This document shows, piece after piece, positions 1 to 5,429 of a DNA stretch of 6,196 nt. Below the pieces are notes generated by a model. That model made no database searches. It saw only the letters and a list, made by a program, of their open reading frames with translations, and was not told the DNA's origin. The first letter of the stretch is position 1. Every line of letters starts with the position of its first letter. The DNA comes from Rhizobiaceae bacterium UBA1291. Lineage in GTDB: Bacteria; Pseudomonadota; Alphaproteobacteria; Rhizobiales; Rhizobiaceae. A program made the position numbers and the translations under genes. The stretch is from the NCBI GenBank assembly GCA_002307905.1, contig DBUL01000003.1:13535-19730 (forward strand), given 5' to 3'.

Positions 1-95
1 GAGCCGCTGATCACCAGCAGTGCGCCCACCGTACCGCTGCGCTTCAGCAATTCGCGGCGGGAAATCCCATTCGTCTTTTGATAGAGCGTAACCAC
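1..95 (-). CDS. N-terminus of a Tat-exported protein (partial, runs off left edge)
   Basis: Only the first 31 codons are in the window. Read on the minus strand from a GTG at 93-95, the frame gives a short polar stretch and then ISRRELLKRSG followed by GTVGALLVISG. This is a twin-arginine signal: SRRxLLK, then a hydrophobic h-region. The product is therefore probably folded in the cytoplasm, often with a cofactor, and exported by the Tat system. The GTG is preferred because a strong Shine-Dalgarno (GGAGGAG, 102-108) sits 6 nt upstream. The nearer ATG at 98-100 is in another frame and stops after 18 codons. The gene lies 136 bp downstream of the glyoxalase gene on the same strand. The mature domain is outside the window, so no function can be given. 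Confidence 0.6.
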   Translation of the reverse strand, partial: MVTLYQKTNGISRRELLKRSGTVGALLVISG

Positions 96-101
96 GTCAT
101 T

Positions 102-108
102 CTCCTCC
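102..108 (-). promoter_or_regulatory. Shine-Dalgarno that decides the GTG start of the Tat protein gene
   Basis: The minus strand reads GGAGGAG here. It is 6 nt from the GTG at 93-95, normal spacing, but only 1 nt from an out-of-frame ATG at 98-100. This supports the GTG. Confidence 0.55.
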
Positions 109-160
109 CAGGATCGTGTGGCATTGACCGCGGCCCTGTCTTCCCGAGCCGTCGATGGAA

Positions 161-177
161 GGCGCGGAGCCCGCGCC
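161..177. other. Short GC hairpin between the glyoxalase and Tat genes (possible weak terminator)
   Basis: A perfect 7-bp inverted repeat, GGCGCGG / CCGCGCC, has a 3-nt loop (168-170). It sits in the 136-bp gap after the glyoxalase stop. On the minus strand it is followed by TTCCATC, which is not a clear U-tract. On the plus strand a pyrimidine-rich CTCCTCTTTTCC follows. It could slow or end glyoxalase transcription, but the missing U-run makes this weak. The same gap holds a 12-bp GC palindrome at 218-229; nothing else is seen between 96 and 231. Confidence 0.3.
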
Positions 178-231
178 CTCCTCTTTTCCCGGCAGCGTCT
201 GGCAGGTCCTCCAACCCGCGCGGCCGCGCCC

Positions 232-627
232 TTACTTGTAGCGCCCGTGGCGCTGCAGAACCTCGATCTTGTAGCCGTCGGGGTCCGTCATGAAGAAAAA
301 GCGCGCGAGCAGCGCCCCGCCGCGGTTGAACTCGACGATCTTGCCGGGAGCAAGCCCCAGATCGGTCACGCGTCTGTGCTCGGCATCGAGGTCGGCGACG
401 CTGACGGCGAGATGGCCGTAGCCGGTGCCCAGATCATACGCCTCTTCCCGCCCCTTGTTGACGGTCAGCTCAAGCTCGAACTCGCTCTCGGCATTGCTGA
501 GATAGAGCAGCGTGAAGGTGTCGAAATCCAGCCGTTCGGCAACACCGAGGCCGAAGGCCTTCTGGTAGAAATCGACGGAGCGGACTTCTTCCATCACCCG
601 GATCATCGAATGGATCATTTTCGCCAA
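232..627 (-). CDS. gloA: Lactoylglutathione lyase (glyoxalase I), VOC family
   Basis: Glyoxalase I isomerises the hemithioacetal of methylglyoxal and glutathione to S-lactoylglutathione in the cytosol. The 131-aa product matches the usual bacterial size (E. coli GloA is 135 aa) and has two beta-alpha-beta-beta-beta halves. Residues matching the four metal ligands of E. coli GlxI (His5, Glu56, His74, Glu122) are visible as His6 (MIHSMIRV), Glu53 (ELTVN), His72 (YGHLAVSV) and Glu122 (DPDGYKIEV). The start is taken as TTG at 625-627: it lies 6 nt after GAGGAG and gives MAKMIHSMIRV, which aligns with family N-termini. The in-frame ATG at 652-654 would add nine unusual residues. The gene is divergent from the RHH gene at 842. 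The fold and ligands are clear; the exact substrate is inferred from the family. Confidence 0.83.
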   Translation of the reverse strand: MAKMIHSMIRVMEEVRSVDFYQKAFGLGVAERLDFDTFTLLYLSNAESEFELELTVNKGREEAYDLGTGYGHLAVSVADLDAEHRRVTDLGLAPGKIVEFNRGGALLARFFFMTDPDGYKIEVLQRHGRYK

Positions 628-633
628 GGGATA

Positions 634-639
634 CTCCTC
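634..639 (-). promoter_or_regulatory. Shine-Dalgarno supporting the TTG start of gloA
   Basis: GAGGAG on the minus strand is 6 nt upstream of TTG 625-627. The competing upstream ATG at 652-654 has only AAGG (664-667 region) about 10 nt before it, so the TTG is the better-supported start. Confidence 0.6.
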
Positions 640-657
640 GTTCAGGCAAATCATCGA

Positions 658-687
658 ATGCTAAGGAGTTTCCTACGATGCTGGCAA
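658..687 (-). promoter_or_regulatory. Possible sigma-70 promoter for gloA
   Basis: On the minus strand, TTGCCA (682-687) is followed after 18 nt by TAGCAT (658-663). This would start transcription near 651, about 24 nt before the TTG start. The -35 is good, but the -10 matches the consensus only in part. If this promoter is real, the ATG at 652-654 would lie at or before the transcript's 5' end, again favouring the TTG start. Low confidence. Confidence 0.3.
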
Positions 688-691
688 ATCA

Positions 692-708
692 GGTAGCAGC
701 GGGCTACC
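692..708. repeat. Perfect 6-bp dyad in the gloA/RHH divergent region
   Basis: GGTAGC (692-697) and GCTACC (703-708) are exact reverse complements around a 5-nt spacer. The dyad lies 5 bp upstream of the proposed gloA -35. It could be an operator or a small hairpin; no known binding consensus is recognised. A second, imperfect dyad (TTTCGGGG-TTTT-CCCGGAAA, 743-762, one mismatch) lies further toward the RHH promoter. Apart from these and the two promoters, nothing else is seen in 640-828. Confidence 0.3.
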
Positions 709-780
709 GCACAGACGATTTTTGCCAGAGGGGCGCGTCGCCTTTCGGGGTTTTCCCGGAAACCGCCACGTTTTGGGAAA

Positions 781-809
781 TTGACCGGCAATCCGTCGGG
801 CCGCATAAT
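781..809 (+). promoter_or_regulatory. Near-consensus sigma-70 promoter for the RHH protein gene
   Basis: TTGACC (781-786) and CATAAT (804-809) are separated by exactly 17 nt. Each hexamer has one mismatch to TTGACA/TATAAT. The expected transcription start is near 816, leaving a short leader of about 26 nt with GGAGGAG (829-835) 6 nt before the ATG at 842. Confidence 0.65.
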
Positions 810-841
810 GCGTATCAAAAGAAAAGCCGGAGGAGCATGCC

Positions 842-1150
842 ATGTGTGAAGTCTTTGCGGGACAGGACCCCGCTCGTTACCGCGCTGTCAACCGATCGGT
901 GAGGATAGCCGGCCATTCCACCAGCATCCAGATCGAGGCCGCCTTCTGGGTGCTGATCGATGAAATCGCCGCCAGCCAGTCGATGTCGACCTCGCGATTC
1001 CTGTCGACGCTCTATGACGAGGCGCTGGAGATCAACGGTTCGGTCTCCAACTTCGCCTCGCTCCTGCGCACCAGCTGTCTGATCTACCTGATGGGCAAGG
1101 CACAGCACCCCGAGGCACACCACGAATTCCACATCATCGCGGCGGAGTGA
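842..1150 (+). CDS. Small ribbon-helix-helix domain protein (RHH_4 type)
   Basis: This 102-aa cytosolic protein has no signal peptide or membrane segment. The region from about residue 18 to 84 shows the hallmarks of the RHH_4 family: RSVRIAGHSTSIQIE as the ribbon strand, EAAFWVLIDEIAA as the first helix, and MSTSRFLSTLYDE leading into the second helix and the NFASLLRTSCLIYL segment. The N-terminal MCxVFAGQDP also recurs in alphaproteobacterial members. RHH folds usually dimerise and bind DNA through the strand, but most members of this subgroup are uncharacterised, so a regulatory role is inference. The start has an excellent Shine-Dalgarno (GGAGGAG, 829-835, 6-nt spacing). It is a single-gene transcript by layout: its own promoter upstream, and a convergent hpaR stop 40 bp downstream. 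No link to the hpa pathway is shown. Confidence 0.8.
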   Translation: MCEVFAGQDPARYRAVNRSVRIAGHSTSIQIEAAFWVLIDEIAASQSMSTSRFLSTLYDEALEINGSVSNFASLLRTSCLIYLMGKAQHPEAHHEFHIIAAE

Positions 1151-1190
1151 GTAGCGCCAGTCGGCCCTTTGCTTTCAGAGCTGATGGAGG

Positions 1191-1748
1191 CTATTCGTTC
1201 CCGTGATCGCCTGGCTGGGCCTCGCCGACAGGCATGGGCAACTGGATGTCGGCCATCACCGTTTCCAGATCCTCGAGCAGTTTTTGCAGCTCGCGCATGC
1301 GCTCGACCCCGAAGGCACGGGTGATCTCGCCATAAATTTCCTCCGAATGCGGGGAAACCCTTTCGATCAGTTCCATGCCCGCTGCGCTGATGGTGATGCG
1401 CGCCCGACGCAGGTCGTTTTCATCCGGATGGCGCTCGATCAGCCGGCGCGCCTCGAGATCGCGCAGGATGCGCGACAGGCTCGGGCCGAGCAGGAAGGTC
1501 GCACGCGCAAGCTCCGTCACCTCGATCTCCTTGACGGTCATCAGGGCCCGGAGAATCCGCCATTGCTGCTCGGTCAAATCGTACATCCGGAGCGCATTGC
1601 GGAAATGCTTCATCACCGATTCCCGCGCTCGCAGGAGGAGCATCGGCAGGGATCGGGAGAAATGCCGGAGCCGCACGCGCGGCACCGGAGCCGCGCCCTC
1701 GCGCTGACCTTCGGTCCGATCCGGCATTTCCGACATGTTTTCCGCCAT
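1191..1748 (-). CDS. hpaR: MarR-family homoprotocatechuate operon regulator HpaR
   Basis: This is a winged helix-turn-helix regulator of the MarR family, 185 aa from the chosen start. LLRARESVM (38-46) and LTEQQWRILRAL (58-69) match the start of E. coli HpaR closely. The recognition helix lies at about 88-100 (GPSLSRILRDLEA) and the wing at about 106-119, with the MarR-type DxxRRA pattern. E. coli HpaR represses the meta-cleavage operon and is relieved by hydroxyphenylacetates; the same role is inferred here. Compared with E. coli it has about 34 extra N-terminal residues and a Gly/Pro-rich C-terminal tail. The frame is open back to a TTG at 1776-1778 that overlaps the hpaI stop, but that codon lacks a well-spaced Shine-Dalgarno. 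ATG 1746-1748 has GGAAG 5 nt upstream; ATGs at 1734-1736 and 1725-1727 remain possible. It is the last gene of the operon, 26 bp after hpaI. Confidence 0.82.
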   Translation of the reverse strand: MAENMSEMPDRTEGQREGAAPVPRVRLRHFSRSLPMLLLRARESVMKHFRNALRMYDLTEQQWRILRALMTVKEIEVTELARATFLLGPSLSRILRDLEARRLIERHPDENDLRRARITISAAGMELIERVSPHSEEIYGEITRAFGVERMRELQKLLEDLETVMADIQLPMPVGEAQPGDHGNE

Positions 1749-1774
1749 TCCCGCTTCCGATCCGAGGCGACGCC

Positions 1775-2545
1775 TCAACCCTTCTTGATCTCGGCGAGAA
1801 GCGACTGGGCGCCTTTCGCCAATACACCCACATCGGTGCCGATGGCGATGAAGCAGGCGCCGGCGTTGCGGGCAAGGCTGATCATCGTCGGATCGGTGGT
1901 CATGATGCCGGCCGGCTTGCCGAGCAAGACGACCTTGCGGATCAGCGCATCGACCGCCGCCATCACGTCGGGATGGCGCGGATTGCCGGTATGCCCCATG
2001 TCGGCGGCAAGATCGGACGGTCCGACCAGGACGCCGTCGACGCCCTGGGTGGTAACGATCGCCTCGGCATTGTCGATGCCAAGCTGGCTCTCGATCTGCA
2101 CGATCAGGCAGATCTGCTCGTTGGCGGTTTCCACATAGTCGGCGATCCGGCCGAAATCAGCGGCCCGGCCGAGCCCTGCCCCCATGCCGCGAATGCCCTC
2201 CGGCGGGTATCGGCAGGCACGGGCAAGCCGCAACGCCTCTTCGCCCGTCTCCACCATCGGGATCAAAAGCGACTGCGCACCGATATCCAGCGCCTGCTTG
2301 ATCAGCCAGGTTTCCCCGACCGGAAGCCGGACCACCGGATGGGCGGGATGTCGCGCGACCGCCGCGAGTTGTGCGGCCACCAGCGGAATGTCGTTCGGCC
2401 CGTGCTCGGCATCGATCAGGATCCAGTCGAAACCGGAGCCGGCCGAAACCTCGGCCGCATGCGGGCTCGCCAGCGCGACCCAGAGACCATAGAGCGTCTG
2501 GCCATCAAGGATGGCCTCCTTGAAAACATTGACCGGTGCGGGCAT
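1775..2545 (-). CDS. hpaI: 4-hydroxy-2-oxoheptane-1,7-dioate aldolase
   Basis: HpaI is a class II, metal-dependent pyruvate aldolase of the HpcH/HpaI family. It splits 4-hydroxy-2-oxoheptanedioate to pyruvate and succinic semialdehyde, the last step of the homoprotocatechuate pathway. The 256-aa length fits the family. The known active-site residues of E. coli HpaI (His45, Arg70, Glu149, Asp175) have counterparts, each shifted by three: His48 in DAEHGPND, Arg73 in VVRLP, Glu152 in VQIESQLG and Asp178 in VGPSDLAADMG. The start ATG has a strong Shine-Dalgarno (TAAGGAGAA, 2552-2560) that includes the TAA stop of hpaH, so the two genes are probably translationally coupled. Related aldolases act on 2-keto-3-deoxy-rhamnonate or -galactarate; the operon context favours HpaI. 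Confidence 0.92.
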   Translation of the reverse strand: MPAPVNVFKEAILDGQTLYGLWVALASPHAAEVSAGSGFDWILIDAEHGPNDIPLVAAQLAAVARHPAHPVVRLPVGETWLIKQALDIGAQSLLIPMVETGEEALRLARACRYPPEGIRGMGAGLGRAADFGRIADYVETANEQICLIVQIESQLGIDNAEAIVTTQGVDGVLVGPSDLAADMGHTGNPRHPDVMAAVDALIRKVVLLGKPAGIMTTDPTMISLARNAGACFIAIGTDVGVLAKGAQSLLAEIKKG

Positions 2546-2551
2546 GAACGA

Positions 2552-2560
2552 TTCTCCTTA
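2552..2560 (-). promoter_or_regulatory. Shine-Dalgarno of hpaI overlapping the hpaH stop codon
   Basis: TAAGGAGAA on the minus strand combines the hpaH stop (TAA, 2558-2560) with an AGGAG core 7 nt before the hpaI ATG. A ribosome finishing hpaH would cover the hpaI initiation site, which suggests coupled translation. Confidence 0.6.
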
Positions 2561-3361
2561 GGCAAAATAGCAGCTGACGGTGCCGTGCGGCCCGAAATCG
2601 CTGGTGATGGTGTCGCCGTGGCGCGCCTCGATCGGACGGATGAACGATCCGGCCAGCACCACCTGTCCCGCTTCGATCTTCGCGCCATACTGATGCAGCC
2701 GATTGGCAAGCCAGGCAATACCGCGGGCCGGATGATTGAGCACGCCTGCGCCGAGCCCGGTTTCCTCCACTTCCGCATTACGCGAGACAATCGCCCCCAT
2801 CCAGCGCATATCGACTTCGTCCGGCCGCATGGCCCGGCCGCCGAGCACGATGCCGGCATTGGCGGCATTGTCGGAAATGGTGTCGACGATGGTTCGCGAT
2901 TTCATCGTCTCGGGATCGACGCGCAAAATGCGCGTATCGAGGATTTCCAGGGCCGGCGTGACATAGTCGGTGGCGTTCAGCACATCGAAGACGCTGACGC
3001 CGGGACCGGACAGATCCTTCTTCATGATGAAGGCGATCTCGGCCTCGATGCGCGGCTGGATGAAGCGGTGATCGGGGATCACCGCGCCGTCGTCGAAACG
3101 CATGTCATCGAGCAACACGCCGGAATCCGGGATGTCGATGTTGAGCGCATACTGCATGGCCTTGGAGGTGAGCCCGATCTTCCAGCCGATCGAGGTGCGC
3201 CCGGCTGCCAGCTTGCGGCTCACCCATTCGGCCTGCACGGCATAGGCATCGTCCATCGTCATGCCCGGATAGGCGAGCGACAAGAGCCCGGTCTGCTTGC
3301 GGGTCTTCTCGGCCGTGTCGAGGCGGCGCGCCGCCTCTTTGATCTGATCGGGCGTCATCAT
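2558..3361 (-). CDS. hpaH: 2-oxo-hept-3-ene-1,7-dioate hydratase
   Basis: HpaH (HpcG) adds water to 2-oxohept-3-enedioate, giving 4-hydroxy-2-oxoheptanedioate, the substrate of HpaI. The 267-aa protein has the expected length for this hydratase family, related to MhpD and XylJ. The three carboxylate metal ligands reported for E. coli HpcG are visible at the same numbers: Glu106 and Glu108 in PRIEAEIAF, and Glu139 in PALEIL. Lys61 lies in IGWKIGLTS, and the C-terminal LAGSFIRP motif is also typical. The start is the first of two adjacent ATGs (3359-3361); GAGG (3368-3371) lies 8 nt upstream of it, a better distance than for the second ATG. Its stop is part of the hpaI Shine-Dalgarno. Only 3 bp separate it from the hpaG-like stop upstream. 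Confidence 0.93.
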   Translation of the reverse strand: MMTPDQIKEAARRLDTAEKTRKQTGLLSLAYPGMTMDDAYAVQAEWVSRKLAAGRTSIGWKIGLTSKAMQYALNIDIPDSGVLLDDMRFDDGAVIPDHRFIQPRIEAEIAFIMKKDLSGPGVSVFDVLNATDYVTPALEILDTRILRVDPETMKSRTIVDTISDNAANAGIVLGGRAMRPDEVDMRWMGAIVSRNAEVEETGLGAGVLNHPARGIAWLANRLHQYGAKIEAGQVVLAGSFIRPIEARHGDTITSDFGPHGTVSCYFA

Positions 3362-3364
3362 GGC

Positions 3365-4231
3365 TCAAACCTCGTCCTTGACCGTGTTGCGCAGGATGCC
3401 GATGCCGTCGGCCTCGACCTCGATCACATCGCCCGGCTTCAGCCAGATCGGCGGGTCAAATCGCGCGCCTGCCCCGGTCGGTGTTCCGGTAACGATGATA
3501 TCGCCCGGCACGAGCGTCGTGAACGTCGAAACATAGGCGATGATCTTTCTGAAGGAGAAGATCATCCGGCTGGTCCGGTCGCTCTGGCGTACCTCGCCGT
3601 TGACCCGCGTCTCGAGCCTGATGTCGGCGATCTGGCTCTCGTCGGCAAAGGGCACGAGCCAGGGTCCGATCGAACCGGAGCGGTCGAAATTCTTGCCCTG
3701 CGTGACGTTGAACTTGGCATGGCGTACCCAGTCGCGGATCGTGCCCTCGTTGCACAGCGACAGCGCAGCGATGTGGGACAGCGCATCGGCTTCGGCGATG
3801 CGCCGCCCGCCCTTGCCGATCACGATGACGATCTCGCCCTCATAGTCGAGCTGCGGGCTTTCCGGCGGTCGGATCAGCGGCTGGTCATGGCCGGTAAACG
3901 AACGCGGGAAGCGGATGAACAGCGAAGGATTGGGCGGCGCCTCCTGGCCGTCCTTGTATTCGGCGTTGCGGTCGGGAAAATTGACGCCGACGCAGATGAT
4001 CTTTTCCGGATGCGGGATGGGGATTTCGTAAGTGATCGCACCGACCGGATGGTCGGGCTTCATCTCTGCCGCCGCCGAAACCAGTTCACCGAGCGCGCCC
4101 GCCTCGATCACTTGCCTCAGCGTCGGCCACCGGGCACCGAACCTCGCGGAAAGATCGATGACGCCGTCATCTTTGATCGCACCATAGGCGGCGCGGCTGT
4201 CGATCGTGAAGCTTGCCAGTTTCGTCGTCAT
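3365..4231 (-). CDS. hpaG: FAH-family enzyme, HpaG-like decarboxylase/isomerase (single domain)
   Basis: This 288-aa protein has an N-terminal segment (about 1-70) and a fumarylacetoacetate-hydrolase catalytic domain (about 75-285). Motifs: PEKIICVGVN at about 76-85; the metal-binding DYEGE with Glu131 and Glu133; NEGTIRDW at 161-168; GKNFDRSGSIGPWLV at about 179-193; and PGDIIVTGTPTG at 242-253. In the pathway HpaG decarboxylates 5-oxopent-3-ene-1,2,5-tricarboxylate and isomerises the product. E. coli HpaG/HpcE is a tandem FAH protein of about 430 aa; this one has a single domain. The third metal ligand, Asp in the usual ND motif, appears to be Glu162. The second ATG (4229-4231) is chosen because AAGAGGA (4238-4244) lies 6 nt upstream; the first ATG (4235-4237) abuts it. 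FAH-family specificity is hard to read from sequence, so the assignment rests on operon position. Confidence 0.75.
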   Translation of the reverse strand: MTTKLASFTIDSRAAYGAIKDDGVIDLSARFGARWPTLRQVIEAGALGELVSAAAEMKPDHPVGAITYEIPIPHPEKIICVGVNFPDRNAEYKDGQEAPPNPSLFIRFPRSFTGHDQPLIRPPESPQLDYEGEIVIVIGKGGRRIAEADALSHIAALSLCNEGTIRDWVRHAKFNVTQGKNFDRSGSIGPWLVPFADESQIADIRLETRVNGEVRQSDRTSRMIFSFRKIIAYVSTFTTLVPGDIIVTGTPTGAGARFDPPIWLKPGDVIEVEADGIGILRNTVKDEV

Positions 4232-4237
4232 TGTCAT

Positions 4238-4244
4238 TCCTCTT
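4238..4244 (-). promoter_or_regulatory. Shine-Dalgarno deciding the start of the hpaG-like gene
   Basis: AAGAGGA on the minus strand is directly next to ATG 4235-4237 but 6 nt from ATG 4229-4231, so the second ATG is more likely used. It lies only 4 bp beyond the proximal arm of the inverted-repeat element, so folding of that element could affect access. Confidence 0.5.
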
Positions 4245-4248
4245 CAGA

Positions 4249-4430
4249 ACCCCTCCCCAACCCTCCCCACAAGGGGGAGGGAGTCTGTCGCGCCAAGACG
4301 CGCCGGCTTCAGTCAATCGACACCATCCGTAGTCTATCGACACCGTCCGTCTGTCCAAGCCGAGGACCCAACCGGCTTGCCACAAACTCGACCCGCCCCC
4401 TCCCCCTTGTGGGGAGGGTTGGGGAGGGGT
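4249..4430. repeat. MITE/REP-like element with perfect 33-bp inverted terminal arms
   Basis: The 33 bases at 4249-4281 are exactly the reverse complement of those at 4398-4430, enclosing a 116-bp core. Each arm also folds on itself: CCCTCCCC, a 5-nt loop and GGGGAGGG (4261-4268/4274-4281 and 4398-4405/4411-4418). The element fills most of the 211-bp gap between hpaD and the hpaG-like gene. There is no open frame that looks like a transposase and no obvious target-site duplication at the edges. Similar C/G-rich palindromes are, from memory, scattered between genes in Rhizobiales genomes, which suggests a non-autonomous repeat. In the operon transcript it could form a long stem or two short hairpins and affect mRNA processing or read-through. 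Confidence 0.85.
4311..4350. repeat. Two tandem 20-bp repeats in the element core
   Basis: Bases 4311-4330 and 4331-4350 are adjacent copies matching at 18 of 20 positions, differing at positions 5 and 15. Both contain ATCGACACC. No third copy follows. They lie in the core between the inverted arms. Confidence 0.8.
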
Positions 4431-4442
4431 CAAACCAAAGCC

Positions 4443-5423
4443 TCAAGGCGCAATGATCGGCTGGGCCTTGAGAATCGCCTCCGTCACTTCCGTTCCGGCA
4501 AACAGGCTGCCGTGCTCGAACCACGAGCGCGGGGCCGGCGCGCCCCACAGCGTCTGGCGTTGCGGGTCTTTCAGGTCCCACTTGATCGGCTCGAGGTCCG
4601 GATCGACCGTCTGATAGTCGGAGCAATAGATCTCGATGCGATGGCCGTCTGGATCGAGGATATAAAGGAAGAAGGCATTGGAAATGCCGTGACGGCCGGG
4701 GCCGCGCTCGATATTGGCGAGATAGCCGGTGGTCGACATCAGGTCGAGCAGGTCGATGATGTTGAGCGGCGTCGGCACCCAGAAGGCGGTGTGGTGCAGG
4801 CGGGGGCCGAGACCATTGGTGAACGCCATATCGTGCACACCACCCTTGCGGTGCATCCAGGCCGCCCAGAGCCGCTTCGACTCGTCGTCCTCCGTATATT
4901 CGGTGACGCGGAAGCCCATCTCGTTGTAGAAGGCGACCGAGGCATCGACGTCGGGCGTGAAGCAGTTGAAGTGGTCGATCCGCAGCGGCTTCACGCCGTG
5001 ATAGAGCTTGTATTGCTGGTGGATGGGCGCCAAGCGGTCCATCTTGAAGTAGAATTCCAGCGGCGTTCCAAAGATGTCGATCGCCCTCAGCGTGCGCCCC
5101 TGATAGGGACGCTCCACCCAGCTGTTCGCCAGGCCCTTGGCATCGAAAAAGGCCTTGGCCTTGTCGAGATCTTCCTCCGCATAGACCTTGAGCGACAGCG
5201 CGGCGACCTCCGACCTCTCGCCCTTGCGCAGCACCATGCAGTGATGGCCGCGTTCCTCGAGCGCGCGCAGATAGATCGTCGAGGCATCCTCGTCGGTCAC
5301 CTGCAGGCCGAGCGTGTCGACATAAAAGGCACGGCTGGCGGCCAGATCCTTGACGATGAATTCGACATGGCTGAGGCGCACGACGTTGAAGGATGGATAA
5401 AGATTGGGCTGTGGTATTGGCAT
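4443..5423 (-). CDS. hpaD: 3,4-dihydroxyphenylacetate 2,3-dioxygenase (VOC-type extradiol dioxygenase)
   Basis: HpaD cleaves homoprotocatechuate with O2 to 5-carboxymethyl-2-hydroxymuconate semialdehyde. The 326-aa protein has two VOC domains (about 14-130 and 146-266). Residues matching the Brevibacterium fuscum enzyme are all visible: metal ligands His151 (RIDHFNC), His211 (RLHHTAFW) and Glu264 (HRIEIY), plus second-sphere Trp189, His197 (GGVHDMA), Arg240, His245 and Tyr254. Apart from His151, each is offset by three from the published numbering (His214, Glu267, Trp192, His200, Arg243, His248, Tyr257). It therefore belongs to the vicinal-oxygen-chelate class, unlike E. coli HpaD, which is of the LigB-like class. 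The start ATG at 5421-5423 has AGGAGGAG 6 nt upstream; the frame is open further back to 5471, but that stretch contains the Shine-Dalgarno. hpaE lies 111 bp upstream and the repeat element downstream. Confidence 0.95.
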   Translation of the reverse strand: MPIPQPNLYPSFNVVRLSHVEFIVKDLAASRAFYVDTLGLQVTDEDASTIYLRALEERGHHCMVLRKGERSEVAALSLKVYAEEDLDKAKAFFDAKGLANSWVERPYQGRTLRAIDIFGTPLEFYFKMDRLAPIHQQYKLYHGVKPLRIDHFNCFTPDVDASVAFYNEMGFRVTEYTEDDESKRLWAAWMHRKGGVHDMAFTNGLGPRLHHTAFWVPTPLNIIDLLDLMSTTGYLANIERGPGRHGISNAFFLYILDPDGHRIEIYCSDYQTVDPDLEPIKWDLKDPQRQTLWGAPAPRSWFEHGSLFAGTEVTEAILKAQPIIAP

Positions 5424-5429
5424 CGGGTT

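Noticed and set aside
44..100. 18-codon ATG frame at the left edge as a possible leader peptide
   Set aside because: Its Shine-Dalgarno is only 1 nt from the ATG, and the peptide has no regulatory-codon pattern; the GTG frame with a Tat signal explains the same site better.
118..696. Plus-strand open frame of 192 codons opposite the glyoxalase gene
   Set aside because: Shadow of gloA; no Shine-Dalgarno at the start and no family resemblance.
815..1132. Minus-strand open frame opposite the RHH gene
   Set aside because: The plus-strand RHH protein has conserved motifs, a promoter and a ribosome site; the antisense frame has none.
1151..1190. A bidirectional terminator between the convergent RHH gene and hpaR
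   Set aside because: No stem longer than about 3-4 bp with a T-run could be found on either strand in the 40-bp gap.
4282..4397. An internal promoter for the hpaG-like gene in the element core (TTGGAC-N16-TAGACT on the minus strand)
   Set aside because: Only three of six -35 positions match and the spacing is short; not enough to list as a feature.
4249..4430. CRISPR array or transposon with its own transposase
   Set aside because: There is one pair of inverted arms and one tandem pair, not regularly spaced repeats, and no coding capacity for a transposase in 182 bp.
1973..4456. Very long plus-strand open frame (827 codons) opposite hpaI, hpaH and the hpaG-like gene
   Set aside because: It is antisense to three genes with intact family motifs, runs straight through the inverted-repeat element, and its product is rich in Arg/Asp/His/Gly without any recognisable domain. 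This is the usual mirror of GC-biased codons.
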